A stretch of DNA of 64,000 nucleotides from Methylosinus sp. Ce-a6 (GTDB lineage: Bacteria > Pseudomonadota > Alphaproteobacteria > Rhizobiales > Beijerinckiaceae), in the NCBI RefSeq assembly GCF_009811655.1, contig NZ_BGJX01000014.1:31249-95248 (forward strand), given 5' to 3'. Position numbers and translations under genes: made by a program. Below are positions 43,433 through 51,870 of this stretch, in pieces (within the stretch, counting starts at the first letter, position 1; every line of letters starts with the position of its first letter). The notes beneath the pieces were generated by a model, which saw only the letters and a program-made list of their open reading frames with translations, was not told the DNA's origin and made no database searches.

Positions 43433-43837
43433 TCACTTCACGAGCGGCTTTGTGGCGAGGCCGACTTGGGCGACGCCGATACGCGACAAGAGATCGAGAA
43501 CATCGACAATGCTCTGATATTGCGCCTGCGCATCCCCGCGTATGACGACTGGAAATTCCGGCGTCAGCGCTTTTTGCTGCAGCAGCCTCTGCTCCAGCTC
43601 CGCGAGCGTCACCGGGACCGTGTCGAGAGCGATCTTCCCGTCATTGGCGATGGTGATCGCCTTCGTCGTCTGTGTGGCGAGGCTCGGCGCCGCAGACGCC
43701 TTCGGTAGATTCACCTTCTGCCCCTGCACTGTCGCCGTCGTCATGATGATGAAGATGATCAGCAGCACATAGGCGAGATCGAGCATCGGTGTGATGTTGA
43801 TATCGTCATAGGGCTTTGCTTCGTCCTGAACTTTCAT
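43433..43837 (-). CDS. exbD: ExbD/TolR biopolymer transport protein
   Basis: A 134-residue protein of normal ExbD length. The single membrane helix carries the essential aspartate in DINITPMLDLAYVLLIIF (Asp near residue 20), and the periplasmic domain has the expected end (FPVVIRGDAQAQYQSIVDVLDLLSRIGVAQVGLAT). It overlaps the ExbB-type gene by four bases. With that protein it should form the proton-driven stator energising the downstream TonB. Confidence 0.93.
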   Translation of the reverse strand: MKVQDEAKPYDDINITPMLDLAYVLLIIFIIMTTATVQGQKVNLPKASAAPSLATQTTKAITIANDGKIALDTVPVTLAELEQRLLQQKALTPEFPVVIRGDAQAQYQSIVDVLDLLSRIGVAQVGLATKPLVK

Positions 43838-45747
43838 CGCGCACGCTCCCCGACCGCACGGCGCTCGCTCGTTTCGCCGACCTCGGCGTAGGACTCGGCC
43901 ATCTTCGTCACGAACTCGTCGACGAAGACATGGATGTCGCTGGTAAGATCCTTGATGCGGGAGATGAGATAATTGTATCCGAACAGAGCCGGGATCGCGA
44001 CGCCGAGGCCCGCCACAGTCGCGACCAGAGCGGCGGCGATTCCCGGAGCGATCGCGTTGACATTGACGTCGCCGCTCGTGGCGATCGCCGCGAAGGTGAT
44101 CATCACGCCGACCACAGTGCCGAGCAGCCCCAGGAAGGGACCTCCGGAAATGGCGATGGTCAACACGACCATCAACTGATTGAGCTTTTGCGTCTCCTTG
44201 ACGACGCCGCTGTCGAGCGCCGCCCGTATCGCCGCGATGGATGGGCCGGAAAGCGCGGTCGGGCGCCCGCCATTGGCGGCGAAGCGGTGACGAATCTCCG
44301 AAGCCCCGATGTGATAGATCCGGTAGAGCGACGAAGGGCGCATCGCCTCCGCCTGCTCCGCGCTGATACGGCCGCCGAATGTCGAGATGCGGTCGTCGTC
44401 GTGGTCGAGCGCCGTGAGATCCGTCGCAATGTCGCGAAAGCTATCCATGAAGCGTTCGTTCGCGCGCGCCTGTCGGTTGAGATAGGTAGCGCGATCGATC
44501 ATCACGACCCAACTGATCACCGCCATGATCGTCAACAGCCCGATGACCACCCAACCGTCGAATGTCACCGATTTGAGGATCACCGCCAGATAGCCGGAGA
44601 GCCAGCTCGCCGTCTCCTCGTCCACGCTGAAGGATACGAGCTTCGTATGATCGGGCCCCTGCCCGATGGCGGCGAATTTGATGAATCCCGGCGGACGCGC
44701 GACATTGGAAATCTGCAATTCGTCGAGATCGCCGACGAAGCCCGCGAACCCGCCAGGCGCGGCGCCGTCCGCGCTCGCCTCTCCGCCGATCGTAGCGGCC
44801 GACTTCAACCCGGGCAGCGCCGCGTCGAGCGTCGAATAGGGGGCGCCGTCCACATAGAGAACGACCCGTCCGCCCGCCGCCGTGACGGCGAGATGGCGCC
44901 AGCTGTTGGGCGCGATGGGACCGCCGGCGGCGCTGCGCTGGACGACGCCTCCATTGGTCACCTCGACGAAGGGCGCGCCATTGTCCAGCCCGATGACGAG
45001 AGCCTCGGCGCTGTCGCGGCGGCTGTATAAAGCGACATTGGACGCGAGCGCGGCCGGCTTGACCCAGGCGGAAAAGGTGAAGGCTCCTGCGGAAGGAAGC
45101 GCGAGCGACGACGAAGCAGGTAGAGCGAGCGGCGCACGCCCGTCGAGGCGCAATCCCGTCCCGATGATCGCTCCGTCGGCCGCCTGGCCGACGCTGGTCG
45201 AATTATTGCCCCACATCGACGAATCGACGGCCGGCGCCCCGCGTTCGTTGAAGTGATAGACGAGGAGGGTCTCCGGGTCGTATGTGCCTTTCGGATCGGC
45301 GACCGAGCCGAACTTCTTTTCTCCGTAATAGAGCCAAAAGTCGGTCTTCCCGCCGGCCTGAACATTCGGCACGGCGACCCAGATCAACGCCTCTCCGAGA
45401 GCGAAATCGAATTTCTCGACGTGATGCTTGAGTGGCGTCTTGTCGTCGCCGGCGACGAAACGCAGGTCGCCGCCGTCCTCCTTCGCCGAGGAAAAGCGGA
45501 AATTGCCGACATGCAGCCGGACCAGAACCGACGTCGCGCCGATCGGATCGGTGATGTTCGCGCCGGTCGCGCTCGCGTCGATCGTGATCTTCTTACGAAG
45601 CTGCCAGTCTTCGTTCCACCATGCGGAGGCGGAGGACGACGCCGCGGTCAGCGCGACAAACGCGCCGAAAAGCAGACGCGCCGATCGACGCGCGAGGCCG
45701 AAACGTCGCGCCCCGCGTCGACAAATGTCGGTTACAGTCATCGTCAT
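43834..45747 (-). CDS. exbB: ExbB/TolQ proton-channel protein with N-terminal DUF2341 and LamG-like domains
   Basis: A 637-residue fusion, against about 240 for ordinary ExbB. A signal peptide (LLFGAFVALTAASSSASA) leads to a DUF2341 domain (WWNEDWQLRKKITIDASATGANI) at about 42-190 and a concanavalin/LamG-like domain (FTFSAWVKPAALASNVALYSRRD) at about 215-345, both predicted periplasmic. A membrane helix (FDGWVVIGLLTIMAVISWVVMI) and the MotA/TolQ/ExbB channel region (GPFLGLLGTVVGVMITFAAIA, IAAALVATVAGLGVAIPALFGYN) follow. The start overlaps the tpsB stop by one base and the stop overlaps exbD. A lectin-like sensor grafted onto a proton channel is striking. Confidence 0.9.
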   Translation of the reverse strand: MTMTVTDICRRGARRFGLARRSARLLFGAFVALTAASSSASAWWNEDWQLRKKITIDASATGANITDPIGATSVLVRLHVGNFRFSSAKEDGGDLRFVAGDDKTPLKHHVEKFDFALGEALIWVAVPNVQAGGKTDFWLYYGEKKFGSVADPKGTYDPETLLVYHFNERGAPAVDSSMWGNNSTSVGQAADGAIIGTGLRLDGRAPLALPASSSLALPSAGAFTFSAWVKPAALASNVALYSRRDSAEALVIGLDNGAPFVEVTNGGVVQRSAAGGPIAPNSWRHLAVTAAGGRVVLYVDGAPYSTLDAALPGLKSAATIGGEASADGAAPGGFAGFVGDLDELQISNVARPPGFIKFAAIGQGPDHTKLVSFSVDEETASWLSGYLAVILKSVTFDGWVVIGLLTIMAVISWVVMIDRATYLNRQARANERFMDSFRDIATDLTALDHDDDRISTFGGRISAEQAEAMRPSSLYRIYHIGASEIRHRFAANGGRPTALSGPSIAAIRAALDSGVVKETQKLNQLMVVLTIAISGGPFLGLLGTVVGVMITFAAIATSGDVNVNAIAPGIAAALVATVAGLGVAIPALFGYNYLISRIKDLTSDIHVFVDEFVTKMAESYAEVGETSERRAVGERAR

Positions 45748-47492
45748 CAGAATTCACCCCAGACACGGAAGTTCACGCGCGGCTCTTTGGCTCGCGTATA
45801 GGTTTGATCGACCATTGGCGTCGAATAGACGAGCAGCCCGTTCACATGGTCGAACATTTTGAGGCGCGCTCCGAAGCCGAAGCTCCAGAGATCGAAATGC
45901 GCCTGTTCTTCAGCTGCGGGGTAACGAACCTCCGCGACGCCCTTGTCGAAGAATCCGAACAGCCGCCCTTCGTTGAAAATCAGCGGCGGCGTCTCGTCGC
46001 CCGCCTCGCGCTTGATCGCGTCCTGCAGCATTCCGCCCATGTCGGGGCTACGCAGCTCAACGTTCACGACGAGCCCGTTGTCGCCGAGAACCTCCGATTC
46101 GAGATAGCCCCGGACATTGTCCAGGCCCGCGACGGAGATTTGTTCGCTCGACACCAACGGTCCATCCGCGATCTGTCCCACGAATCTGCCATAGGCTTGA
46201 AAGCCGAGCGGCAGCTCCTGAAGATGCGACAGGTCGAGATTGAAATGCGCGAACCGTCCAGACGAGTAGCTGCGCTTGTGGTCGAACGACGTCTCGTCGC
46301 TGCTCGGCGGGCGAAGGTCGAAAGTGAGAGAGGCGTTGACCTGCGTCGTGAAATTTTCCGTCTGATACGCGCCGCCGTAGTTCGCCACGAAAGGAAAATA
46401 GCGGATCGGCGATGAGTAGAGGGTACTGTCCGCCAGCACTCTTTCGCGATAGTGTTTGTAGTCGAGCCCGACCGACAGGGAGTGGTAGAAATTTTCGGCC
46501 GGGGGGAGCGATATCACCGCCCGCGCCCCGACTGTCTCGCCCGGTCCGACGACATTCACTCCGCCGACCGTCGCGACGTCGCTCGTCGATTTCAGGCCCG
46601 AGACGAGAATGGCCACGCCATCGACATCGGGAATGCGCGCGAGATAGGAGCCCGAGAAGACCTCCATATCCGCTCGTCGGCCTGGAGCCACCTGATAGGC
46701 GAAGCTCAGCGAATGGCCGAGTTGCCAGAGGTTTTCGTAGCGCACCGTTCCCGTTGCGCGCAGAGCCGTCGTGTTGGGCGAACGGCGATTGTCCAGCCCC
46801 GCGCTCACGTGAAACGGAAGCGTATCGTCGACGTTGAGGTCGACGTCCACCGTGCCGGGCGCGACACCCGCGCGAAGCGCCGGCGTGACACGTCGGTCGG
46901 GCCATTGATTGAGCGCGACGATGTCCTTCGTCACCTCCGCCAAATTCGGCACGGTCCCTTCCCTCAGGGACGGCGCTCTTTCCTTGATCTTGTCGATATC
47001 GAAGAAGCGCGCGTTCTTCACGCGCAAACGGCTGACCTTCATTTCCACGACCCTGAGGACCACGACGCCGGACTGAGCGCTCTGTGTCGGAACGCTTACC
47101 GCGACGGTCTGAAAGCCTTTGTCGTGATAGGCCTTCTCCAACGCCGCACGGGCTTTTTCGACATCCTCGGCGGTGCGGCGAGGCCCCAGAAATGGATAGA
47201 TCGCCTCCTCGACCTCCACTTGCGAAAGTTTGTCGGCGCCTTCGACCGCGAAATCGTCGATGTCGAACCGCGTCGGAGGCGTTTGCTTGGCTTGCGCAGG
47301 CGCAGACCCTGTTTCGATCCCCGAAGTCGCGGCGGCCTTGCCGCCGTCGCCGCCCGGCGCCGAGAAAGCGGCGCTGTCGGGAAGGAAGATGAAGAGAGCG
47401 GCGATGACGGCAAGAGTTCCAACTGTGGAACGAGTCTCATCGTCACAGCCAGATTTGAGTATGCCGTGCGCTTGGCGCCTCGACCAATTCAT
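45747..47492 (-). CDS. Two-partner-secretion outer-membrane transporter (TpsB, ShlB/FhaC family)
   Basis: About 581 residues from the ATG at 47492, which follows GAGAGGGA; the frame reaches 47579. After a signal or anchor segment (VGTLAVIAALFIFLPDSAAFSA) come POTRA 1 (FDIDDFAVEGADKLSQVEVEEAIYPFLG) and POTRA 2 (MKVSRLRVKNARFFDIDKIKERAPSL), then a 16-strand Omp85-type barrel with the diagnostic L6 motif VRGY (GLDNVRGYLESEVLGDNG) and a C-terminal Phe. TpsB recognises the TPS domain of its TpsA in the periplasm and secretes it. Unusually, its TpsA gene lies six genes away at the other end of the operon. Confidence 0.93.
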   Translation of the reverse strand: MNWSRRQAHGILKSGCDDETRSTVGTLAVIAALFIFLPDSAAFSAPGGDGGKAAATSGIETGSAPAQAKQTPPTRFDIDDFAVEGADKLSQVEVEEAIYPFLGPRRTAEDVEKARAALEKAYHDKGFQTVAVSVPTQSAQSGVVVLRVVEMKVSRLRVKNARFFDIDKIKERAPSLREGTVPNLAEVTKDIVALNQWPDRRVTPALRAGVAPGTVDVDLNVDDTLPFHVSAGLDNRRSPNTTALRATGTVRYENLWQLGHSLSFAYQVAPGRRADMEVFSGSYLARIPDVDGVAILVSGLKSTSDVATVGGVNVVGPGETVGARAVISLPPAENFYHSLSVGLDYKHYRERVLADSTLYSSPIRYFPFVANYGGAYQTENFTTQVNASLTFDLRPPSSDETSFDHKRSYSSGRFAHFNLDLSHLQELPLGFQAYGRFVGQIADGPLVSSEQISVAGLDNVRGYLESEVLGDNGLVVNVELRSPDMGGMLQDAIKREAGDETPPLIFNEGRLFGFFDKGVAEVRYPAAEEQAHFDLWSFGFGARLKMFDHVNGLLVYSTPMVDQTYTRAKEPRVNFRVWGEF

Positions 47493-47751
47493 CAGTCCCT
47501 CTCGCGCGTGCAGGTCTTTCGCGCTATCGAGCGACGCGCGAGCGATCTTCATTATTGAAGACGACTGTGGCCGGCCCAACCCGAAGCAAAATTTTCGAAG
47601 AAGAGGCGAAAATATCTAAAGGCGCCGCATCGCGGCGCGAAAGTCGGAGCCGAGCGGGAGCGCAAGGTCTGTCTCGGACGCGCGTCGCGGCCGAGATCCG
47701 AACGCGCGAGGGAAGCGAGCCGGAGTCGATTTCGGACCCGACGAGCGCGCT

Positions 47752-48747
47752 CTAGCCGAGGACGACCACGCCGCCCGGCAATGATGTGGCGCGCGCCCCG
47801 AACAGATGCTGAATTTGAGAGATCAATATGTCGAGCCGCTCGACCTTGAATATGCCGTCGACAACGCGCCGCTTCAAATCGGAGTTTGCAATGATGATTC
47901 TCCCCGGCCTGTAGCGGTTGACCTCCTCGATCACCTCCGCGAGAGGCGCGTTGTGGAAGATGAGCAGTCCCGATCGCCAAGCAGAGGCCTGCGCCGGATC
48001 GACCGCCGTCGATCGGGAGACCCCCGTCTCGGTATAGGAAATCCGCTCGCCTCGCTGAATTCGCACCGAGCTGCCTTTCTGCCGAATTTCGACAGAGCCC
48101 TCGAGACATGTCACGGCGACCGCGCCGCCGATACATCGGGCGTCGAAACTCGCCTGCGTCGCGGTGATCTGGCCGCTCGCGGCGATAATGAGGAGAGGTC
48201 GAGACGGCGGTAGGTTCGCGGCGACGGAGGCTTCCCCGGAGACGAGCTCGAGCGTCACGGCGTCCTGCATCGAGCGGACGGCCACGCTCGTCTGCGTGTT
48301 CAATTCGAGGGAGACCTCCGGCCCCAGGACGACCTTGCGCCGCTCACCTTTGGCGGTGCGATAGTCCGCCGACAATTCGCCCAAGGACGGCCAGAGACCG
48401 AGCGGCGGACGGATGATCGCGAAGCCGGCGACGGAAGCCGCGATCGCTCCCCCCACAATGGCGCGGCGGGATATCGCGCCGCGCCGCGGAATTGCGAAAC
48501 CACGAGGCTGTGAGCCGGAATTCGCCGCAGCGGCTTCGGTCGTGAGCTCCCGCGCCGCCGCGCCGAGAAGGCGCCACATCCGCACGGCCTCGCGAAACGC
48601 CTCTTCGTGGTCGACGCTCTGTTCGCGCCAGCGCTGCAACGCGAGGAGATCGGCCTCGGTCGCTTCGCCGGATTTCAGCCGCACGACCCAATCGAGGGCT
48701 CCCTCCAGAAGCGGATCGCGCGCCGGGGAGTGCAGGGGCTCATTCAC
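47752..48747 (-). CDS. FecR-family anti-sigma/sigma-regulator
   Basis: A 331-residue protein. The N-terminal DUF4880-like cytosolic part (ALDWVVRLKSGEATEADLLALQRWREQSVDHEEAFREAVRMW) is followed by a membrane helix (RAIVGGAIAASVAGFAII, near 100-118) and the periplasmic FecR domain (YRTAKGERRKVVLGPEVSLELNTQTSVAV, LVSGEASVAANL, RIQRGERISY), and an STN-like C-terminus (NAPLAEVIEEVNRYRPGRIIIANSDLKRRVVDGIF). FecR proteins hold FecI-type sigma factors and pass a signal from an STN-domain receptor. The partner sigma is upstream at 49191-49766, but with an unusually large 443-base gap. Confidence 0.92.
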   Translation of the reverse strand: MNEPLHSPARDPLLEGALDWVVRLKSGEATEADLLALQRWREQSVDHEEAFREAVRMWRLLGAAARELTTEAAAANSGSQPRGFAIPRRGAISRRAIVGGAIAASVAGFAIIRPPLGLWPSLGELSADYRTAKGERRKVVLGPEVSLELNTQTSVAVRSMQDAVTLELVSGEASVAANLPPSRPLLIIAASGQITATQASFDARCIGGAVAVTCLEGSVEIRQKGSSVRIQRGERISYTETGVSRSTAVDPAQASAWRSGLLIFHNAPLAEVIEEVNRYRPGRIIIANSDLKRRVVDGIFKVERLDILISQIQHLFGARATSLPGGVVVLG

Positions 48748-49190
48748 AGCTTATCGCTCGTCCACCGCGCCGTCCACGCGCCCCTTCTCCGCGCGAAGCG
48801 CAGTTCGACCCTGTTATCGATTCTCCCGTTTTCAGGCAATATTCCCACACCGGTTTTCTCCATTTTGCCAAAGGACAGAGTCCGGCCGACCCGAAAAAGC
48901 GCGACGGCGAACTCCAAAACGCCCGAACCGTCGAGACGATCGGGAGGCCGCGCCGGCCCCCGCTCGCGTCGCTGCAAGGGCGAGCATCGCGCACACTTCG
49001 TAATATGGAGACGACTGGCGCCCGCTTATCCCGAAACGAGATTTTCATGAAATCATGCGTCGCCCCGACGCGGGAGGGACGATGCGGGACGCGCCGGGTT
49101 GCGGTCTTCACACAGGCGCGAGCCCCCCGTGAGGCGATCGAATCGATCGCGCGACCGACGGGCGTCGCTCATTGATTTCGGGGGAAACCG
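48748..49190. other. Long gap between the sigma factor and fecR genes
   Basis: About 440 bases without a credible gene. FecI and FecR genes usually touch. I see no repeat or strong hairpin. A promoter for fecR and the downstream secretion operon is the likeliest content. Confidence 0.35.
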
Positions 49191-49766
49191 TCAGGATTTG
49201 GGCCGGGGCCCGCCGAGCCGAGCGGCAGTCTTGCGGCTCAGACTGTTGGCGCAATGCGTCAGGGCCTGTTTCAGATCGATCTCGATCGTCCGAACGGTGA
49301 CCTGCAGCTCATCGGCGACTTCGCGCGCCGTCTTGCCTTCGATCGCGATTTTTTGGAGAACCTCCCGGCGGCGCGCGGGGAGCTCGGCCAGCGCTCGTTT
49401 GAAGGCTTCGATCTCGGAGCGCCCTTCGGCGACCCTCGAGGGATCGGGGGACTCGTCGCAGACATCGAAAAGCGAGTCGATCGTCGCCGCGCTCACACGA
49501 TATTGCTGGGCCTTCCTGCGATCCTTGGCGATGTTGACGGCCGTGCGAAAAATATAGTCTTTCGGGCTGCGCACGAGCGTCGCCTCGCTCACCCTTTCCA
49601 CGCGCAGGAAAGTCTCGTGGAGAACCTCATAGGCGAAGTCCGTCGACCCCAATCGTCTCGAGAGCTGCCTCACGAGATCGTCATAGCTTTCGGCGAGCTC
49701 ACTGCGCAGGCGCGCACCATTGGCTTCGCTCACGATCGTCGCGCCTCGAAACGCACTATTTCCCAA
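49191..49766 (-). CDS. FecI-like ECF sigma factor
   Basis: A 191-residue ECF sigma factor. Region 2: YDDLVRQLSRRLGSTDFAYEVLHETFLRVERV, then SPKDYIFRTAVNIAKDRRKAQQYR. Region 4: LAELPARRREVLQKIAIEGKTAREVADELQVTVRTIEIDLKQALTHC. It lies directly upstream, in transcription order, of a FecR protein and the two-partner-secretion operon, so it probably drives that operon in response to a cell-surface signal. An 11-base palindrome, GTGACAGTCAC (49814-49824), is about 50 bases upstream of the start. It resembles the sigma at 20392-20973. Confidence 0.92.
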   Translation of the reverse strand: MGNSAFRGATIVSEANGARLRSELAESYDDLVRQLSRRLGSTDFAYEVLHETFLRVERVSEATLVRSPKDYIFRTAVNIAKDRRKAQQYRVSAATIDSLFDVCDESPDPSRVAEGRSEIEAFKRALAELPARRREVLQKIAIEGKTAREVADELQVTVRTIEIDLKQALTHCANSLSRKTAARLGGPRPKS

Positions 49767-49813
49767 AACTTACAAGGATCATCGCCTCAATAGAGGCGTC
49801 GAGCTACACATTT

Positions 49814-49824
49814 GTGACAGTCAC
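49814..49824. promoter_or_regulatory. Palindrome upstream of the FecI-like sigma gene
   Basis: GTGACAGTCAC is a perfect 11-base palindrome between the sigma start and the stop of the upstream gene. Read on the minus strand it continues as CTGTCACAAAT, like one PhoB half-site, but a second in-phase half-site is not clear. It is a candidate operator only. Confidence 0.35.
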
Positions 49825-49872
49825 GTTCTAGCATGGCGCAATCAGAGGGTGCGACCCCTAATCGTGAGACGG

Positions 49873-51714
49873 TCATGAGACGTCCGCGGCAGAGGACGAG
49901 GCCGACGGCGTCGAGGATTCGATCTCCTCGCGCTTGGCGACGGCGTGCAAAATGAAGTGATCGAGCTCGGGGACCTGCAGGCTTTCGATCTCCCGAAGAT
50001 CGGCCGCCGTTTCGAGAGACGAAGCGTAACGCATCCGATAGCCCAGCCCGTCGAGCATTTGCAGGAGCTCGTTCACGGGCGCGCCGATGGCGTAAGCTCC
50101 ATGGCGGAAGCAATTGACGACGAGCTCCGGCTTGCGTTTCGCGAGAATTCCCTCGGCTCCGCGAAGGATCCGCGTCTCGAAGCCGACGTCGTCGATAACG
50201 ATGAGATCGATGTCCGTCACGCCCTTCTCGGCCACATGATCGTCGAATTTCGTCGTTGTGATCTCGTAGCCGGGCAGGTCCGCCCATTTGCTCCGGGAAC
50301 GACTTTTCGAATGGTCGGCCGCCCACATTCGATGGGCTCCGTCGTCGAACGCTATCTTTTCGAAGCTAATGGCTTCGAGACCGTTCAGCGCCTTTGTCCG
50401 CTCCATCAAAGTCCCGGCGAACTCGTGAAAATCGAAGCAAGCAACCGAAGAGCCGCATCTCGCCGCGAGCACAGAATAGAGTTCGAAGTCGGCGCCTATA
50501 TAGAACAGAGTCTTGCCGATCCCGCTAGCCGACCGCACAAGCTCGTATTTGATCGGCGAATAGCTCTCCAAATTTCGATATTTGCGAAAAACCTGCCGCG
50601 GGACCGTCCATGTCCGCGCGCGATGTGCGATGAGCGCGTCCTGCCCGCCGATGTCCATATTGGTCACGAGAACGAAGCCCGGGTTCTCGGTCGTCGCCGG
50701 GCGCAGCGAGGTGAAGGGAGAGGGCGGAGCCGCCGCTTCCATTTTCAAGCGCCTTTGGCCACGCCGAGCGGCCGTCTCCGCTGCTGCGAGCACACGGCTC
50801 CAGCGCTCTCGGAAGAGTTCGGCGCGGTTCATCTCCAGCACTGTAGCGCGGCCGCGCGCCGAAAGCTCACGCCGCATCGCGGGTGACGATTGAAAATATT
50901 CGACCGCCGCCCTGCAAGAATTGTAATTTCCCTCTTCATAGAGGAGGATATTCACTCGATCCTCGTAGAACAAAGGCCAATCGAGATTCTTGGGCGCGAT
51001 GACCGGGCAGCCGAGCAGCATCGCTTCGAGAGGCGCAAAGGAAATGGCGACCGCGTCAGCGGTCCAAAGGAATGCCGCCGCCTCCGCAACCGCGTCCTGG
51101 AATTGCTCGATCGATTCGAGCGCGCCGGCGTCCGCCGGCCTGTTTCCGGCGCCGTAGAGCTTCTTGTCGACGAAATCGATGCTATCCCAGAATTTTGCGC
51201 CGACGCCACGGTTGTCCGCATAGAAGTTGTTCACGATATTGATATAGAATCTTTCATCTGGTCTCCACACCGCGGCGTCGAACAAATGTTCTGGCACGTA
51301 GTGAGGAATCGCCTGCACGCAGACATTCGAAAAAAAACGAAACTGATAGGGCATGAAGTGGGAAACGCAGACGATTGCGCTGTTCGACAGATCTTTCCGA
51401 AATTGGTCGTAATCGACCCCGTCATAGAGATGGCGCCAGATATCAGGCTGCAACGCCCAATGGCATATATAGATAATGCGCTCTCGCGGAACGCCCTTCT
51501 CCTCTAAGATGCATGCGAGTTCCGCGAATTGCATCGGGCTGTGAACCAGGAAAAAATCATATTCACTGAGTTCGCGTTCTTTTTTCGATTTCACATTCGG
51601 CAACGTCGGCCGGTTTTTTCCCCATTCTCCTTCGAAGGTCCAAGTGATGTCGGGGAAACAATAGGCCAGCGAATACTGGTAGGATGTATGAAAAGCGGTC
51701 GAATAGATATCCAT
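49873..51714 (-). CDS. Glycosyltransferase fused to a degenerate FkbM-type methyltransferase
   Basis: A 613-residue protein. Residues about 1-320 resemble a GT-B glycosyltransferase (YDFFLVHSPMQFAELACILEEKGVP, a donor-site-like FAPLEAMLLGCPVIAP). Residues about 400-575 resemble the FkbM methyltransferase fold: YIGADFELYSVLAARCGSSVACFDFHE in place of the usual DVGANxGxYS and FEPxP motifs, and IDLIVIDDVGFETRILRGAEGIL in place of IKIDVEGFE. The SAM-binding glycines are thus partly altered, and activity of this half is uncertain. It is 156 bases downstream of another glycosyltransferase, probably under the same Pho-box promoter. Confidence 0.8.
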   Translation of the reverse strand: MDIYSTAFHTSYQYSLAYCFPDITWTFEGEWGKNRPTLPNVKSKKERELSEYDFFLVHSPMQFAELACILEEKGVPRERIIYICHWALQPDIWRHLYDGVDYDQFRKDLSNSAIVCVSHFMPYQFRFFSNVCVQAIPHYVPEHLFDAAVWRPDERFYINIVNNFYADNRGVGAKFWDSIDFVDKKLYGAGNRPADAGALESIEQFQDAVAEAAAFLWTADAVAISFAPLEAMLLGCPVIAPKNLDWPLFYEDRVNILLYEEGNYNSCRAAVEYFQSSPAMRRELSARGRATVLEMNRAELFRERWSRVLAAAETAARRGQRRLKMEAAAPPSPFTSLRPATTENPGFVLVTNMDIGGQDALIAHRARTWTVPRQVFRKYRNLESYSPIKYELVRSASGIGKTLFYIGADFELYSVLAARCGSSVACFDFHEFAGTLMERTKALNGLEAISFEKIAFDDGAHRMWAADHSKSRSRSKWADLPGYEITTTKFDDHVAEKGVTDIDLIVIDDVGFETRILRGAEGILAKRKPELVVNCFRHGAYAIGAPVNELLQMLDGLGYRMRYASSLETAADLREIESLQVPELDHFILHAVAKREEIESSTPSASSSAADVS

Positions 51715-51870
51715 TTGGGTCGGGTCTCTGACGTTCGTACGCCGAGCGGGAGCGCGAGGCCGGCTGGGCGAATTCCTGCGGCCTCATGGCCTATCGGATG
51801 CGCGACGCGAAAGCGCCGGCGCCACTTTCGACAACCGCAGCTCGGACGATTGCGGCGGTTCGATTTATCC

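Noticed and set aside
48740..49111. 123-codon minus-strand frame in the FecI-FecR gap
   Set aside because: Arg/Ser/Gly-rich with no domain; it overlaps fecR and looks like a composition artefact.
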